A stretch of DNA of 64,000 bases from Platynereis dumerilii (Eukaryota; Annelida; Polychaeta; Phyllodocida; Nereididae): the NCBI GenBank assembly GCA_026936325.1, contig JAPTHN010000001.1, positions 4,724,560-4,788,559 of the forward strand, in the 5' to 3' direction. A program made the translations under genes and the position numbers. Every line of letters starts with the position of its first letter. Position 1 is the stretch's first letter. Under the pieces are notes generated by a model. The model was not told where the DNA came from, made no database searches, and worked only from the letters and a program-made list of their open reading frames with translations. Of this stretch, positions 36,318-48,800 are shown in pieces.

Positions 36318-36740
36318 CACTCCTGGGCAAAAAAAAATGGACCTTTATAGAATTTCATATTGTTTCAATACAAAATGGCAAGACCGATTTCCTGTCAGTC
36401 AATCGATAGCAATTTTATCTTAGTATGGAATTGCTTTTGCTTTTTACTTTTGATGTTAATGTAATAGTGCAGAAAATCAGCAACGCAGAGGAGCCTTGGA
36501 AAGCAGTGATATATGAATGGAAAAAATGGACATTTTGCCGTGCACAAAGTTGTCAAGAAGCGTAGCCAAAAGACTGTGCTGCTTAAAAATTCAAAATAAA
36601 ACAAAATTCCACACTAAGATAATGTCGTTATTGATTGACTGACAGGAAATGAAGCTTTGTTGCTGTGTATATCCCATAAAATCAAAGCATTTTGAAATGA
36701 CGTAAATTCTATGAAGGTCCATTTTTTTTGCCCAGGAGTG
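36318..36740. mobile_element. mariner/Tc1-type MITE with TA duplication
   Basis: Termini CACTCCTGGGCAAAAA and its complement are flanked by TA on both sides (36,316-36,317; 36,741-36,742). The inverted arms extend about 115-135 bp, including a shared TTTCCTGTCAGTCAATC and ATCTTAGT.TGGAATT block, with several indels. The CACTCCTGGGCAAAA start is the form seen at Tc1/mariner ends. No transposase is encoded. Confidence 0.9.
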
Positions 36741-36789
36741 TATTATAGAATTTATAGTGCCTGGTGAAGCTTGGCCGATTTTACTCTGA

Positions 36790-37075
36790 ATATTTGAAGC
36801 AAAGAAAAGAGCCAAAATGTGTCACCAAATTATTTTTCCTGCAAGGCATTTATATTAGCAATACATTTTTAATTGCAACCATGACATCAGTAGTCCAGCT
36901 AGCTTGACAATGTGCTGACATCTTTGGTTTTCCCAGATAATTAATGGCAAGAGCCAAAATGTGTCACACATTATTTATTACTGTAGACATTTATATGTAT
37001 ACCAAACATAACATTAGCGAAGGAATATCGCTAGGCTAACGTTATATGCTGACAATTGTGGTTTTACTCAAACCG
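36790..37075. repeat. tandem duplication, period about 155 bp
   Basis: AAGAGCCAAAATGTGTCAC occurs near 36,808 and 36,951. Each copy is followed by an ATTATTT, CATTTATAT, ACAT.A and TGCTGACA series. Confidence 0.6.
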
Positions 37076-37646
37076 ATATAGAATGTGTTCCTTGCATAAG
37101 ACACACATTTGTAGCAATCTTTCGCATCAATTTCATTAAATTGTACATGCACTTTGAAGGCCAACAATTTATGCAAATGCAAATGCAGCAACATTAACCC
37201 TCTCGTTATTGTTTACACCTATAATAGCAAAATGATAGCCCTGTTTATAGTGCTACTTAATTTAGACCTGGAAAATACCTAATGTATTATTTTGTTTTCA
37301 TAAGCCTTTTCGTTTTGTTTAAAGTTCATGGGTGGGCAATTAAGATTTTTAAAAATGTGTACGTCTTTTGTGAAATGTTTCTAGCAAATGGAAATTGGTG
37401 TGTGGGCTACAGTCATGATACCATCTGACCCTTAACTTCACTTTTCTTTCCTTAGGGAACATCAAACAGCAGTGATGCCTGAATAGATTGTTTTCTCAGG
37501 CACTGCTGGACCATCGCAGCTGTCTCATTTTGATTGCTTAGTGTAATGGGAAGCCACAGTTTGAATAATCTCAAGACTCTTTTGTCAAGTTGCTCCTGAT
37601 TTCTGATTGTTTGTTTCCTTACATTCCCTTTGTCCTGTCAAACTAT

Positions 37647-37825
37647 CAGGCCTGGGAACGAGTACACATGTACTCGTGTACTCGTGTACTCGAGTACATT
37701 TTTCCAAGTACTCGCATGTACTCAGTACTCGTGCCAAATCATGAGTACAGTACTCGTACTCGTACTCGAGTACATTGCTAAAGTACTCGTACTCGTAGTG
37801 AGTACATCACGAGTACAATTGCAGC
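37647..37825. mobile_element. hAT-like terminus rich in GTACTCG palindromes
   Basis: CAGGCCTGGGAACGAGTAC opens the segment, followed by many GTACTCG/CGAGTAC words in both orientations over 170 bp. CAGGCCTGGGAACGAG-type ends with GTACTCG subrepeats resemble hAT termini. No partner end or 8 bp duplication was found before the Helentron block, so it is a fragment or its other end lies beyond the insertion. Confidence 0.4.
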
Positions 37826-37829
37826 TTCA

Positions 37830-38883
37830 AAAGAGCAGAATTGAACACAAAAGCAAGTGTCTAACTAACAAAATGGTTTATTTAATGCTATTGTTAAATT
37901 TTCTATAATCTCTCAAGATGATTTCTTAATTATTTCACAGCTTAAGTTACATATAATGTGTTATGTGAATACCAGAGTTTAAAAAATGGAAGTGATATAG
38001 TGAGTTTGTGAGTCACACACATGATAATTAACTTAAGCTTTTAAAATTGGAATTGGCCGAAATTGTGAAATATATTCTACAATATGTGTTGTCATCTATA
38101 TAGAGTTCCACAATCCCTATTTTGGTAATCAAGTCTTAAATAATTATTCATTCAGTAAAACATATACTTGATTATATTTGCAGCCCTTCACCATTTTCAA
38201 TTGAATTTGATCACATAGTCGCCATTTGCAATTTTCACACCTTTGACGCAAATCAAAACATCGTAACTTACTGGCCTTATTGTTAAAGATAGAGCTTTTT
38301 TACTGAAGTCATTGTATTCAGCTACTTCAGAATGATATATCTGTGTTTTTAAATTATGTTTCTAGCCCTATTTTAACCATAGCTAGAGCTGTTTTCTTTT
38401 TAACCTTTTTTTGGTTAGATCGACGTTTTTACGGAAATCGGAACGTATTATTTAGACAGACTCACACTGGCTTTGTCTCATATCTATGTGATTTAAGTCA
38501 TTAATGAATTTAAATGATTATATTTATAATTTCCATTTGTTCTATTATACATGACATGTTGACACTTGTTCATTTTCGTTTATTTAGGGAATTGTTTAGT
38601 TTGCTTGATATTGTGTATTAAATCAAAATGTTATAAAATCTATAAATCTATAAACCAAATATTTCTTGTTAAGGCTACCAGGGCATTCTCTTTTCTAATA
38701 TTCATTTGCTGTATTATGATTTTATCTAACGAAAAATGTTCTTAGCTGAACGAAATAACCATTTATGTCCTTGCAATAAAATTTATATTGTATGAAATGT
38801 TTGCTAAATCTGGCTTATCAAGGTATATTTTAAACAAATTCTTTAAATTAACGAATTCTTGGCACTAAGAAAATATATTGAAA
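37830..38883. other. very AT-rich spacer left of the Helentron train
   Basis: No gene, repeat or RNA feature. The DNA directly before 38,884 (ending ATATATTGAA) is the only unique flank of the whole element train in this window. Confidence 0.5.
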
Positions 38884-40780
38884 CTAGTATTCAACCTTTA
38901 AAAAGGTTAGGCAATGATTCGACCTCAAATATATGAGTAAAACAAATTATATGAGACTATGTCGGATTATTATGGTAGAGACCCTGTAAGCTGAAGTTTC
39001 TACTTATATTATGTCGTAAAGTAGACACACTTAGCCCATGCAAAATTTGAAGAAAATTGTCCATGTCAATCACAAGATATAGCCATTTACCCCTTTTGGG
39101 GGTTACTACCTAAAACCGAAACTGTTCATCCAGTAACATCCATTAAGTACAAGCCTAGATCCAACATAAACTTGACATTCCATTTTAAACAACCAAATTC
39201 CTCAAAATACGTATTTACCCCCCTTTGACCTTGATTACGAGGGTAAATTATCCTATACTGTAACGTTTTCTCTTTTAACATGTGCCTGAGTCAATATCCC
39301 ATACGTGTGCAAAATTTGAAGTAAATCGTCCATGTCAGTCACAAGTTATAGTCATTTACCCCTTTTGGGGGTAATTATTAAAAACCGAAACTTTTCATCC
39401 AGTAACATCCACACGAGTAACCTAGACCAAACGTGCAACTAATATTCCATTTTAAACAACCAAGTTCTTAAAAATATGTATTTACCCCCTTAGAACTTGA
39501 TTACGAGGGTAAATCACCCTATTCTGTGAATTTTTTCCTTTTAGCATGTGTCTGAGTCAATGTCACAAACGTGTGCAAAATTTGAAGTAAATCGTCCATG
39601 TCAATCACAAGTTATAGTCATTTACCCCTTTTGGGGGTAATTACCCAAAACAGAAAGTTTTCATCCAGTAAAATCCAACCGGATAGCAGTAGACCAAACA
39701 TACAGCTGATATTCCATTTTGAACAACATAACTCCTCAAAATATATATTCACCCCTTTTGGCATTGATTACGAGGGTAAATACCCTATGTTGGCAATACT
39801 GTTAAAATTATTCGTTTAATATGTGCCTGAGTCAATATCCCAAACGTGTGCAAAATTTGAAGAAAATCGTCCAGGTCAATCACAAGTTATAGACATTTAC
39901 CCCTTTTTGGGGGGTAATTACCCAAAACAGAAACTTTTCATCCAGTAAAATCCAACCGGATACCCGTAGACCAAACATACAGCTGATATTCCATTTTGAA
40001 CAACATAACTCCTCAAAATATATATTCACCCCTTTTGGCATTGATTACGAGGGTAAATACCCTATGTTGGCAATACTGTTAAAATTATTCGTTTAATATG
40101 TGCCTGAGTCAATATCCCAAACGTGTGCAAAATTTGAAGAAAATCGTCCAGGTCAATCACAAGTTATAGACATTTACCCCTTTTTGGGGGGTAATTACCA
40201 AGCTTCGGGCAACAAGGATTACATAATACAGAAACCATTAATATATTACCAGACTATCATTGAAATCCTTTCATTAAAACAAAAGTTTTACAATGTTTTC
40301 ACTCTTGGGGCAAAACACCCTATTTTCAACACCCCATTACATAGTTACCCCTTCACATAATCAAAATATGAAATATCACTTACCTTGAATGGTTAGTCAG
40401 GCTACCTATCAGTGAAAGAACTGAGTTTCTAGCTAGCTTAGTTTTTCTGGAAACCTGTGCAAACCTGTTTTAGTCAAATTGGGGTAATTACCCCCTTACC
40501 CTCATTGCGCAAAAACAATTATGGGTTACAAATGTTGGGATACATGTTTATATATATATTCCAAAGTTTCAAATTGATTCTTGTAATATTAAAAAAGTTA
40601 TTCCACTTTTAAGTTTTCCAATTTTCGACTTTGAGATGACCTGTGACCTTGAGTTCAAGGTCAAGGTCAACCATCTTCTCCCAAAATGAAGTACTAACCA
40701 TGGACTATATATGTACCAAGTTTCAAGTCTCTAGCACAAAAACCTACTGGCCAAGAAAATAATAATAATAATAATAATAA
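38884..40780 (-). mobile_element. Helentron-like element A1 (non-autonomous)
   Basis: On the + strand it starts CTAG, then hairpin AACCTTT-AA-AAAGGTT, then the subterminal motif ATGATTCGAC. The body is five monomers of about 268 bp, each with a TTACCCCTTTTGGGGGTAA inverted repeat, then a unique part with TGACCTTGA/TCAAGGTCA words (40,644-40,669), then AAT repeats. On the minus strand this is hairpin plus CTAG followed by TT, the 3' end of a Helitron2/Helentron-type rolling-circle element. Its other end (the inverted motif) is absent, because element B starts inside its AAT tail. There is no Rep/helicase frame, so it must be moved in trans. Confidence 0.72.
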
Positions 40781-40837
40781 CTAGACATTAGATATTCCCA
40801 GTGCAACTGGGAATGAGCATTCACCATTTCATCAGAT

Positions 40838-41152
40838 CAATGAAATGATCAATGAAATGATCAATGAAATGATCAATGAAATGATCAATGAAATGATCAA
40901 TGAAATGATCAATGAAATGATCAATGATCAATGAAATGATCAATGATCAATGAAATGATCAATGATCAATGAAATGATCAATGATCAATGAAATGATCAA
41001 TGAAATGATCAATGATCAATGAAATGATCAATGAAATAATCAATGAAATGATCAATGAAATGACCAATGAAATGATCAATGAAATGATCAATGAAATGAT
41101 CAATGAAATGATCAATGATCAATGAAATGATCAATGAAGTGATCAATGAAAT
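40838..41152. repeat. CAATGAAATGAT minisatellite
   Basis: About 25 copies of a 12 bp unit, with CAATGAT deletions at several places. This is the variable block of element B. Confidence 0.97.
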
Positions 41153-41175
41153 GAACTCAAAATAAAATTATAATG

Positions 41176-41292
41176 AAATGACTTTGTATTGACTTTATTG
41201 ACTTCATATTGACTTCATATTGACTTCATATTGACTTCATATTGACTTGCATTGACTTCATATTGACTTCATATTGACTTCAGATTGACTTC
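41176..41292. repeat. GACTTCATATT minisatellite
   Basis: About ten copies of an 11 bp unit directly after the CAATGAAATGAT block. Confidence 0.95.
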
Positions 41293-41900
41293 ACACATTT
41301 GACACATCTAACAGCAATTGTGACAACTACCTGGGATGGTGCTAGCTGTGCTTTATTTTGCCAGCCGCAACGGATACCAAAAAATTGAAAATCTATGGAA
41401 ATTGAAAGTTGAATATCTTCAAAACAAAGTGTGTGATCCAAAAATGAAATACCACTTACCATGGACCCATCTCTAGGGAACATATTACACTTATCAGCAT
41501 CATCCTACCATTTGCGGTTTCTGAGGAGAAGTCCGGCAAAAAAATTGGTGTTTTGTCAACTTAATCGGTTGGGGTAATTACCCCTTTATGAAATTGAATA
41601 ATGTTTTTGTTGATATTGTTCAAGCTATTGATGGGTTACATAACACTGAAATCCAGACCTCTCTATCTTCATTAGTTCTGAAGTTAGCCCTTTAAAAATC
41701 TCAACTTTGACGTGACCTCTGACCTTGAAAAATAGGGCAAGGTCAAAAAAATTTGGGGGATCATAATATCTCACCTAGCACTATCCATCCACCAAAGGAC
41801 AACCCTGAACTCAACCGAAAATGACGGAAAAATAATAAAAAATAAAAAAATCTACAAAAATAATAGCATTCACCATAATGATGGTGAATGCTAATAATAA

Positions 41901-43917
41901 CTAGCAGTCAACCTTTGAAAAGGTAGAGAATGATTCGACATGGAATACGTGGGCTTGCAGGCAAAAGATTGAACAATTCATATGAAAAATCAATGGAAAC
42001 ACATAACCAAATATACCATTGAAAACACAAAAACTGCTCAAAATACTTGTTCATCCCTTTTGGCATTGATTTTCAGGGTAAATTACCCGGTGACATCAAA
42101 GTCAAACTTGAATTATGTCCCCATGTCAAGATACTAAACCTGTGCAAAATTTGAAGAAAATCATCCAAGTCAATCAAAAGTTATGAATATTTACCCCTTT
42201 TTGGGGGTAATTACCTAAAAACGGCAATTTTAACCCAAAAACATCAATGGTGTGAAGTAGAGTCCCAACCGATGCCTGTTATAACATTGCAAAGATAAGA
42301 ACTGCTCAAAACACATATTCACCCCTTTCGATCCGGAATATGGGGGTAAATAACCCCATGACATCCATATCGTACTTGCATTATGCCCCCATGTCAAGAT
42401 ACTCAACCTGTGCAAAATTTGAAGAAAATCGTCCAAGTCAATCAAAAGTTATGAATATTTACCCCTTTTTTGGGGTAATTACCTAAAAACGGCAATTTTA
42501 ACACAAAAACATCAATGGTGTGAAGTAAAGTCCCAACCGATGCCTGTTATATCATTGCAAAGATAAGAACTGCTCAAAACACATATTCGCCACTTTCGAT
42601 CCTGAATATGGGGGTAAATTAACCCATGCATCAAAATCATACTTGCATTATGTGCCCATGTCAAGATACTAAACTTGTGCAAAACTTGAAGGAAATCGTC
42701 CAAGTCAGTCAAAAGATATGAATATTGACCCCTTTTTGGGCGTAATAACCTAAAAACGGCAATTTTAACCAAAAAACATCAATGGTGTGAAGTAAAGTCC
42801 CAACCGATGCCAATTGTACTATTGGAAAGACAAGAACTGCTCAAAAAACATATTCACCCCTTTCGATCTTGAATATGGGGGTAAATTACCCCATTACATC
42901 AAAATCGTACTTGCATTATGTCCCCATGTCAAGATACTAAACCTGTGCAAAATTTGGAGAATATCGTCCAAGTCAATCAAAAGTTATGACTTTTTACCCC
43001 TTTTTTGGTGTAATTACCTAAAAACGACAATTTTTATCCAGGAACATCCACAGCACAAAGGTAAGTCTCAAACGATGCCTATTGTATCATTCAATACACA
43101 ATAACTGCTCAAAACACATATTCACCCCTTTCGATCCAGAATAAGGGGGTAAATTTCCCCTTGACATCAAAATCATACTTGCATTATCTCCCCATGTCAA
43201 TATACTGGACTTGTGCAAAATTTGGAGAAAATCGTCCATGTTAATCAAAAGTTAGAGTCAATTACCCCTTTTGGGGTAATTACCCCCAAAACGTTATTTT
43301 TATTTTATGATGTGACTGTAATTCATGAATACTATATACACACCAAGTTTCATTAATTTCCCTCCATTCAAACCAAAGTTAAAAAATGTTTTCACTTTTT
43401 GGACAAAACACCCATTTTTGAAAGTCCAATAACTCAGAAACCCCAGATTTGATCAAAATATAAAAAGTGTCTTACCATGGATGAGCAGTCAGGCTATCAA
43501 TTACAGCAAAAACTGAGCCTCTAGCCATTATAGTTTTCTCTGAAAACATGAGCAACTGGTTTTTGTCAAAAGGGGGTAAATACCCCTTTACCCTCATCTC
43601 CCAATAAACGATATAGGCCAAAATTGTAGCAACACATGTTTATATAAAGGTTCCTAAGTCCTAATTTTCTAACAATGATATTAAAAGAGATAATCCACTT
43701 TGAAATTTTGGAAAATTTGACTTTGAGATGACCTGTGACCTTGAGTTCAAGGTCAAGGTCAACCATTTTCACAAAAAATGAAAGTACTTACCAAGGACTA
43801 CCTATGTACAAAATTTCAAGTCTCTAGCACAAAAACTAACTGGCAAAAAGTGGCCAAATAATAATAATAATAATATCAAAGAGTTCAAAATGATTCTCCA
43901 TATATGTCGAATCATAA
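41901..43917 (-). mobile_element. Helentron-like element C1 (both ends present)
   Basis: Starts CTAG, an ACCTTTTGAAAAGGT-like hairpin (about 41,911-41,924), motif ATGATTCGACAT. It contains five 268 bp monomers related to those of A1, the nuclear-receptor-like cluster at 43,736-43,761, an AAT tract, about 40 bp of unique DNA, and then the inverted motif ATGTCGAATCAT (about 43,904-43,915). This fixes the full architecture: the AAT tract is internal, and the true terminus is the inverted motif just after it. A2 begins two bases further on. Confidence 0.78.
43736..43761. promoter_or_regulatory. ERR/NR5A-type half-site cluster (representative)
   Basis: TGACCTTGA (43,736-43,744) faces TCAAGGTCAAGGTCA (43,747-43,761): three extended half-sites in 26 bp. 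The identical arrangement recurs at 40,644-40,669, 45,676-45,701 and 49,507-49,532, one per A or C element. TCAAGGTCA is the established extended half-site for ERR and NR5A (SF-1/FTZ-F1) receptors. Binding is inferred. Confidence 0.45.
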
Positions 43918-45803
43918 CTAGTATTCAACCTTTAAAAAGGTTAGGCAATGATTCGACCTCAAATATATGAGTAAAACAAATTATATGAGACTATGTCGGA
44001 CTATTATGGTAGAGACCCTGTAAGCTGAAGTTTCTACTTATATTATGTCGTAAAGTAGACACACTTAGCCCATGCAAAATTTGAAGAAAATTGTCCATGT
44101 CAATCACAAGATATAGCCATTTACCCCTTTTGGGGGTTACTACCTAAAACCGAAACTGTTCATCCAGTAACATCCATTAAGTACAAGCCTAGATCCAACA
44201 TAAACTTGACATTCCATTTTAAACAACCAAATTCCTCAAAATACGTATTTACCCCCCTTTGACCTTGATTACGAGGGTAAATTATCCTATATTGTAACAT
44301 TTTCTCTTTCAACATGTGCCTGAGTCAATATCCCATACGTGTGCAAAATTTGAAGTAAATCGTCCATGTCAGTCACAAGTTATAGTCATTTACCCCTTTT
44401 GGGGGTAATTATTAAAAACCGAAACTTTTCATCCCGTAACATCCATACGAATAACCTAGACCAAACGTGCAACTAATATTCCATTTTAAACAACCAAGTT
44501 CTTCAAAATATGTATTTACCCCCTTAGAACTTGATTACGAGGGTAAATCACCCTATTCTGTGAATTTTTTCCTTTTAGCATGTGTCTGAGTCAATGTCAC
44601 AAACGTGTGCAAAATTTGAAGTAAATCGTCCATGTCAATCACAAGTTATAGTCATTTACCCCTTTTGGGGGTAATTACCCAAAACAGAAAGTTTTCATCC
44701 AGTAAAATCCAACCGGATAGCAGTAGACCAAACATACAGCTGATATTCCATTTTGAACAACATAACTCCTCAAAATATATATTCACCCCTTTTGGCATTG
44801 ATTACGAGGGTAAATACCCTATGTTGGCAATACTGTTAAAATTATTTGTTTAATATGTGCCTGAGTCAATATCCCAAACGTGTGCAAAATTTGAAGTAAA
44901 TCGTCCATGTCAATCACAAGTTATAGACATTTACCCCTTTTGGGGGTAATTACCCAAAACAGAAACTTTTCATCCAGTAAAATCCAACCGGATACCCGTA
45001 GACCAAACATACAGCTGATATTCCATTTTGAACAACATAACTCCTCAAAATATATATTCACCCCTTTTGGCATTGATTACGAGGGTAAATACCCTATGTT
45101 GGCAATACTGTTAAATTTATTCGTTTAATATGTGCCTGAGTCAAATTCCCAAACGTGTGCAAAATTTGAAGAAAATCGTCCAGGTCAATCACAAGTTATA
45201 GACATTTACCCCTTTTTGGGGGGTAATTACCAAGCTTCGGGCAACAAGGATTACATAATACAGAAACCATTAATATATTACCAGACTATCATTGAAATCC
45301 TTTCATTAAAACCAAAGTTTTACAATGTTTTCACTCTTGGGGCAAAACACCCTATTTTCAACACCCCATTACATAGTTACCCCTTCACATAATCAAAATA
45401 TAAAATATCACTTACCTTGAATGGTTAGTCAGGCTACCTATCAGTGAAAGAACTGAGTTTCTAGCTTGCTTAGTTTTTCTGGAAACCTGTGCAAACCTGT
45501 TTTAGTCAAATTGGGGTAATTACCCTCTTACCCTCATTGCACAAAAACAATTATGGGTTACAAATGTTGGGATACATGTTTATATATATATTCCAAAGTT
45601 TCAAATTGATTCTTGTAATATTAAAAAAGTTATTCCACTTTTAAGTTTTCCAATTTTCGACTTTGAGATGACCTGTGACCTTGAGTTCAAGGTCAAGGTC
45701 AACCATCTTCTCCCAAAATGAAGTACTAACCATGGACTATATATGTACCAAGTTTCAAGTCTCTAGCACAAAAACCTACTGGCCAAGAAAAAAATAATAA
45801 TAA
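43918..45803 (-). mobile_element. Helentron-like element A2, near-identical to A1
   Basis: Same CTAG start, AACCTTT-AA-AAAGGTT hairpin and monomer order as A1, offset by about 5,033 bp, with only scattered differences by eye. Both copies begin exactly at CTAG but in different flanks (unique DNA for A1, the end of C1 for A2), which indicates two transposition events and not a segmental duplication. Its AAT tail is interrupted by C2. Confidence 0.75.
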
Positions 45804-48800
45804 CTAGCAGTCAACATTTGAAAAGGTAGGATATAAATCGACATGGAATACGTGGGCTTGCAGGCAAAAGATTAAACAATTCATACGAAAAATCAATGGA
45901 AACACATAACCAAATATACCATTGAAAACACAAAAACTGCTCAAAATACTTGTTCATCCCTTTTGGCATTGATTTTCAGGGTAAATTACCGGTGACATCA
46001 AAGTCAAACTTGAATTATGTCCCCATGTCAAGATACTAAACCTGTGCAAAATTTGAAGAAAATCATCCAAGTCAATCAAAAGTTATGAATATTTACCCCT
46101 TTTTTGGGGTAATTAACTAAAAACGGCCATTTTAACTCAAAAACATCAATGGTGTGAAGTAAAGTCCCAACCGATGCCTGTTATACCATTGCAAAGATAA
46201 GAACTGCTCAAAACACATATTCACCCCCTTCGATCTGGAATATGGGGGTAAATAACCCCATGACATCAAAATCATACTTGCATTATGTGCCCATGTCAAG
46301 ATACTAAACCTGTGCAAAATTTGAAGAAAATCGTCCAAGTCAATCAAAAGTTATGAATATTTACCTCTTTTTTGGGGGTAATTATCTAAAAACGGCAATT
46401 TTAACCCAAAAACAAAAATGGTGTGAAGTAAAGTCCCAACCGATGCCTATTATACCATTGCAAAGATAAGAACTGCTCAAAACACATATTCGCCCTTTCA
46501 ATCCAGAATATGGGGGTAAATTAACCCTTGACATCAAAATCATACTTGCATTATGTGCCCATGTCAAGATACTAAACTTGTGCAAAATTTGAAGGAAATC
46601 GTCCAAGCCAGTCAAAAGTTATGAATATTTACCCCTTTTTGGGGGTAATTACCTTAAAATGACAATTTTCACCTAAGGACATCTGTATTGTGAAGTAAAG
46701 TCCCAACCGATGCCTATTATACCATTGCAAAGATAAGAACAGCTCAAAACACATATTCACCCCTTTCGATCTTGAATATGGGGGTAAATTACCCCATGAC
46801 ATCAAAACTGTACTTGCATTATGTCCACATGTCAAGATACTAAACATGTGCAAAATTTGGAGAAAATCGTCCAAGTCAATCAAAAGTTATGACTTTTTAC
46901 CCCTTTTTGGGGTAATTACCTAAAAACGACAATTTTTATCCAGGAACATCCACAGCACGAAGGAAAGTCTCAAACGATGCCTATTGTATCATTCAATACA
47001 CAATAACTGGTCAAAACACATATTCAGCCCTTTCGATCCAGAATAAGGGGGTAAATACCCCTTGACATCAAAATCATACTTGCATTATGCCCCCATGTCA
47101 AGATACTAAACTTGTGCAAAATTTGAACAAAATCGTCCAAGTCAATCAAAAGTTATGAATATTTACCCCTTTTTTGGGGTAATTACCTAAAAACGGCAAT
47201 TTTAACACAAAAACATCAATGGTGTGAAGTAAAGTCCCAACCGATGCCTGTTATATCATTGCAAAGCTAAGAACTGCTCAAAACACATATTCGCCCCTTT
47301 CGATCCTGAATATGGGGGTAAATTAACCCATGACATCAAAATCATACTTGCATTATGTGCCCATGTCAAGATACTAAACCTGTGCAAAATTTGAAGAAAA
47401 TCGTCCAAGTCAATCAAAAGTTATGAATATTTACCGCTTTTTGGGGGTAATTATCTAAAAACGGCAATTTTAACCCAAAAACAAAAATGGTGTGAAGTAA
47501 AGTCCCAACCGATGCCTATTATACCATTGCAAAGATAAGAACTGCTCAAAACACATATTCGCCCTTTCAATCCAGAATATGGGGGTAAATTAACCCATGA
47601 CATCAAAATCATACTTGCATTATGTGCCCATGTCAAGATACTAAACTTGTGCAAAATTTGAAGGAAATCGTCCAAGCCAGTCAAAAGTTATGAATATTTA
47701 CCCCTTTTTGGGGGTAATTACCTTAAAATGACAATTTTCACCTAAGGACATCTGTATTGTGAAGTAAAGTCCCAACCGATGCCTATTATACCATTGCAAA
47801 GATAAGAACTGCTCAAAACACATATTCACCCCTTTCGATCTTGAATATGGGGGTAAATTACCCCATGACATCAAAATCGTACTTGCATTATGTCCACATG
47901 TCAAGATACTAAACATGTGCAAAATTTGGAGAAAATCGTCCAAGTCAATCAAAAGTTATGACTTTTTACCCCTTTTTGGGGTAATTACCTAAAAACGACA
48001 ATTTTTATCCAGGAACATCCACAGCACGAAGGAAAGTCTCAAACGATGCCTATTGTATCATTCAATACACAATAACTGGTCAAAACACATATTCAGCCCT
48101 TTCGATCCAGAATAAGGGGGTAAATACCCCTTGACATCAAAATCATACTTGCATTATGCCCCCATGTCAAGATACTAAACTTGTGCAAAATTTGAACAAA
48201 ATCGTCCAAGTCAATCAAAAGTTATGAATATTTACCCCTTTTTTGGGGTAATTACCTAAAAACGGCAATTTTAACACAAAAACATCAATGGTGTGAAGTA
48301 AAGTCCCAACCGATGCCTGTTATATCATTGCAAAGCTAAGAACTGCTCAAAACACATATTCGCCCCTTTCGATCCTGAATATGGGGGTAAATTAACCCAT
48401 GACATCAAAATCATACTTGCATTATGTGCCCATGTCAAGATACTAAACTTGTGCAAAACTTGAAGGAAATCGTCCAAGTCAGTCAAAAGATATGAATATT
48501 TACCCCTTTTTGGGGGTAATTACCTAAAAATGGCAATTTTAACCAAAAAACATCAATGGTGTGAAGTAAAGTCCCAACCCATGCCAATTGTACCATTGGA
48601 AAGACAAGAACTGCTCAAAATACATATTCACCCCTTTCGATCTTGAATATGGGGGTAAATTACCCCATTACATCAAAATCGTACTTGCATTATGTCCACA
48701 TGTCAAGATACTAAACATGTGCAAAATTTGGAGAAAATCGTCCAAGTCAATCAAAAGTTATGACTTTTTACCCCTTTTTGGGGTAATTACCTAAAAACGA

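Larger units (their letters stand above)
40781..41900 (-). mobile_element. Helentron-like element B (both ends present)
   Basis: Starts CTAG, hairpin CCCAGT-GCA-ACTGGG, motif GAGCATTCACC. It ends with a hairpin made from the same motif, AGCATTCACCAT paired with ATGGTGAATGCT (about 41,866-41,892), followed by leftover AATAATAA of the host tail. The interior is two minisatellites and a short unique part with TGACCTTGA-like words. It is the smallest complete member and shows the asymmetric ends clearly: motif at one terminus, motif plus hairpin plus CTAG at the other. Confidence 0.75.

Noticed and set aside
39598-45128. Repeated 73- and 86-codon frames with identical products
   Set aside because: They lie in the monomer arrays of elements A1 and A2; identity reflects the duplicated transposon. 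Related frames recur per monomer in C1 and C2 in the opposite strand.
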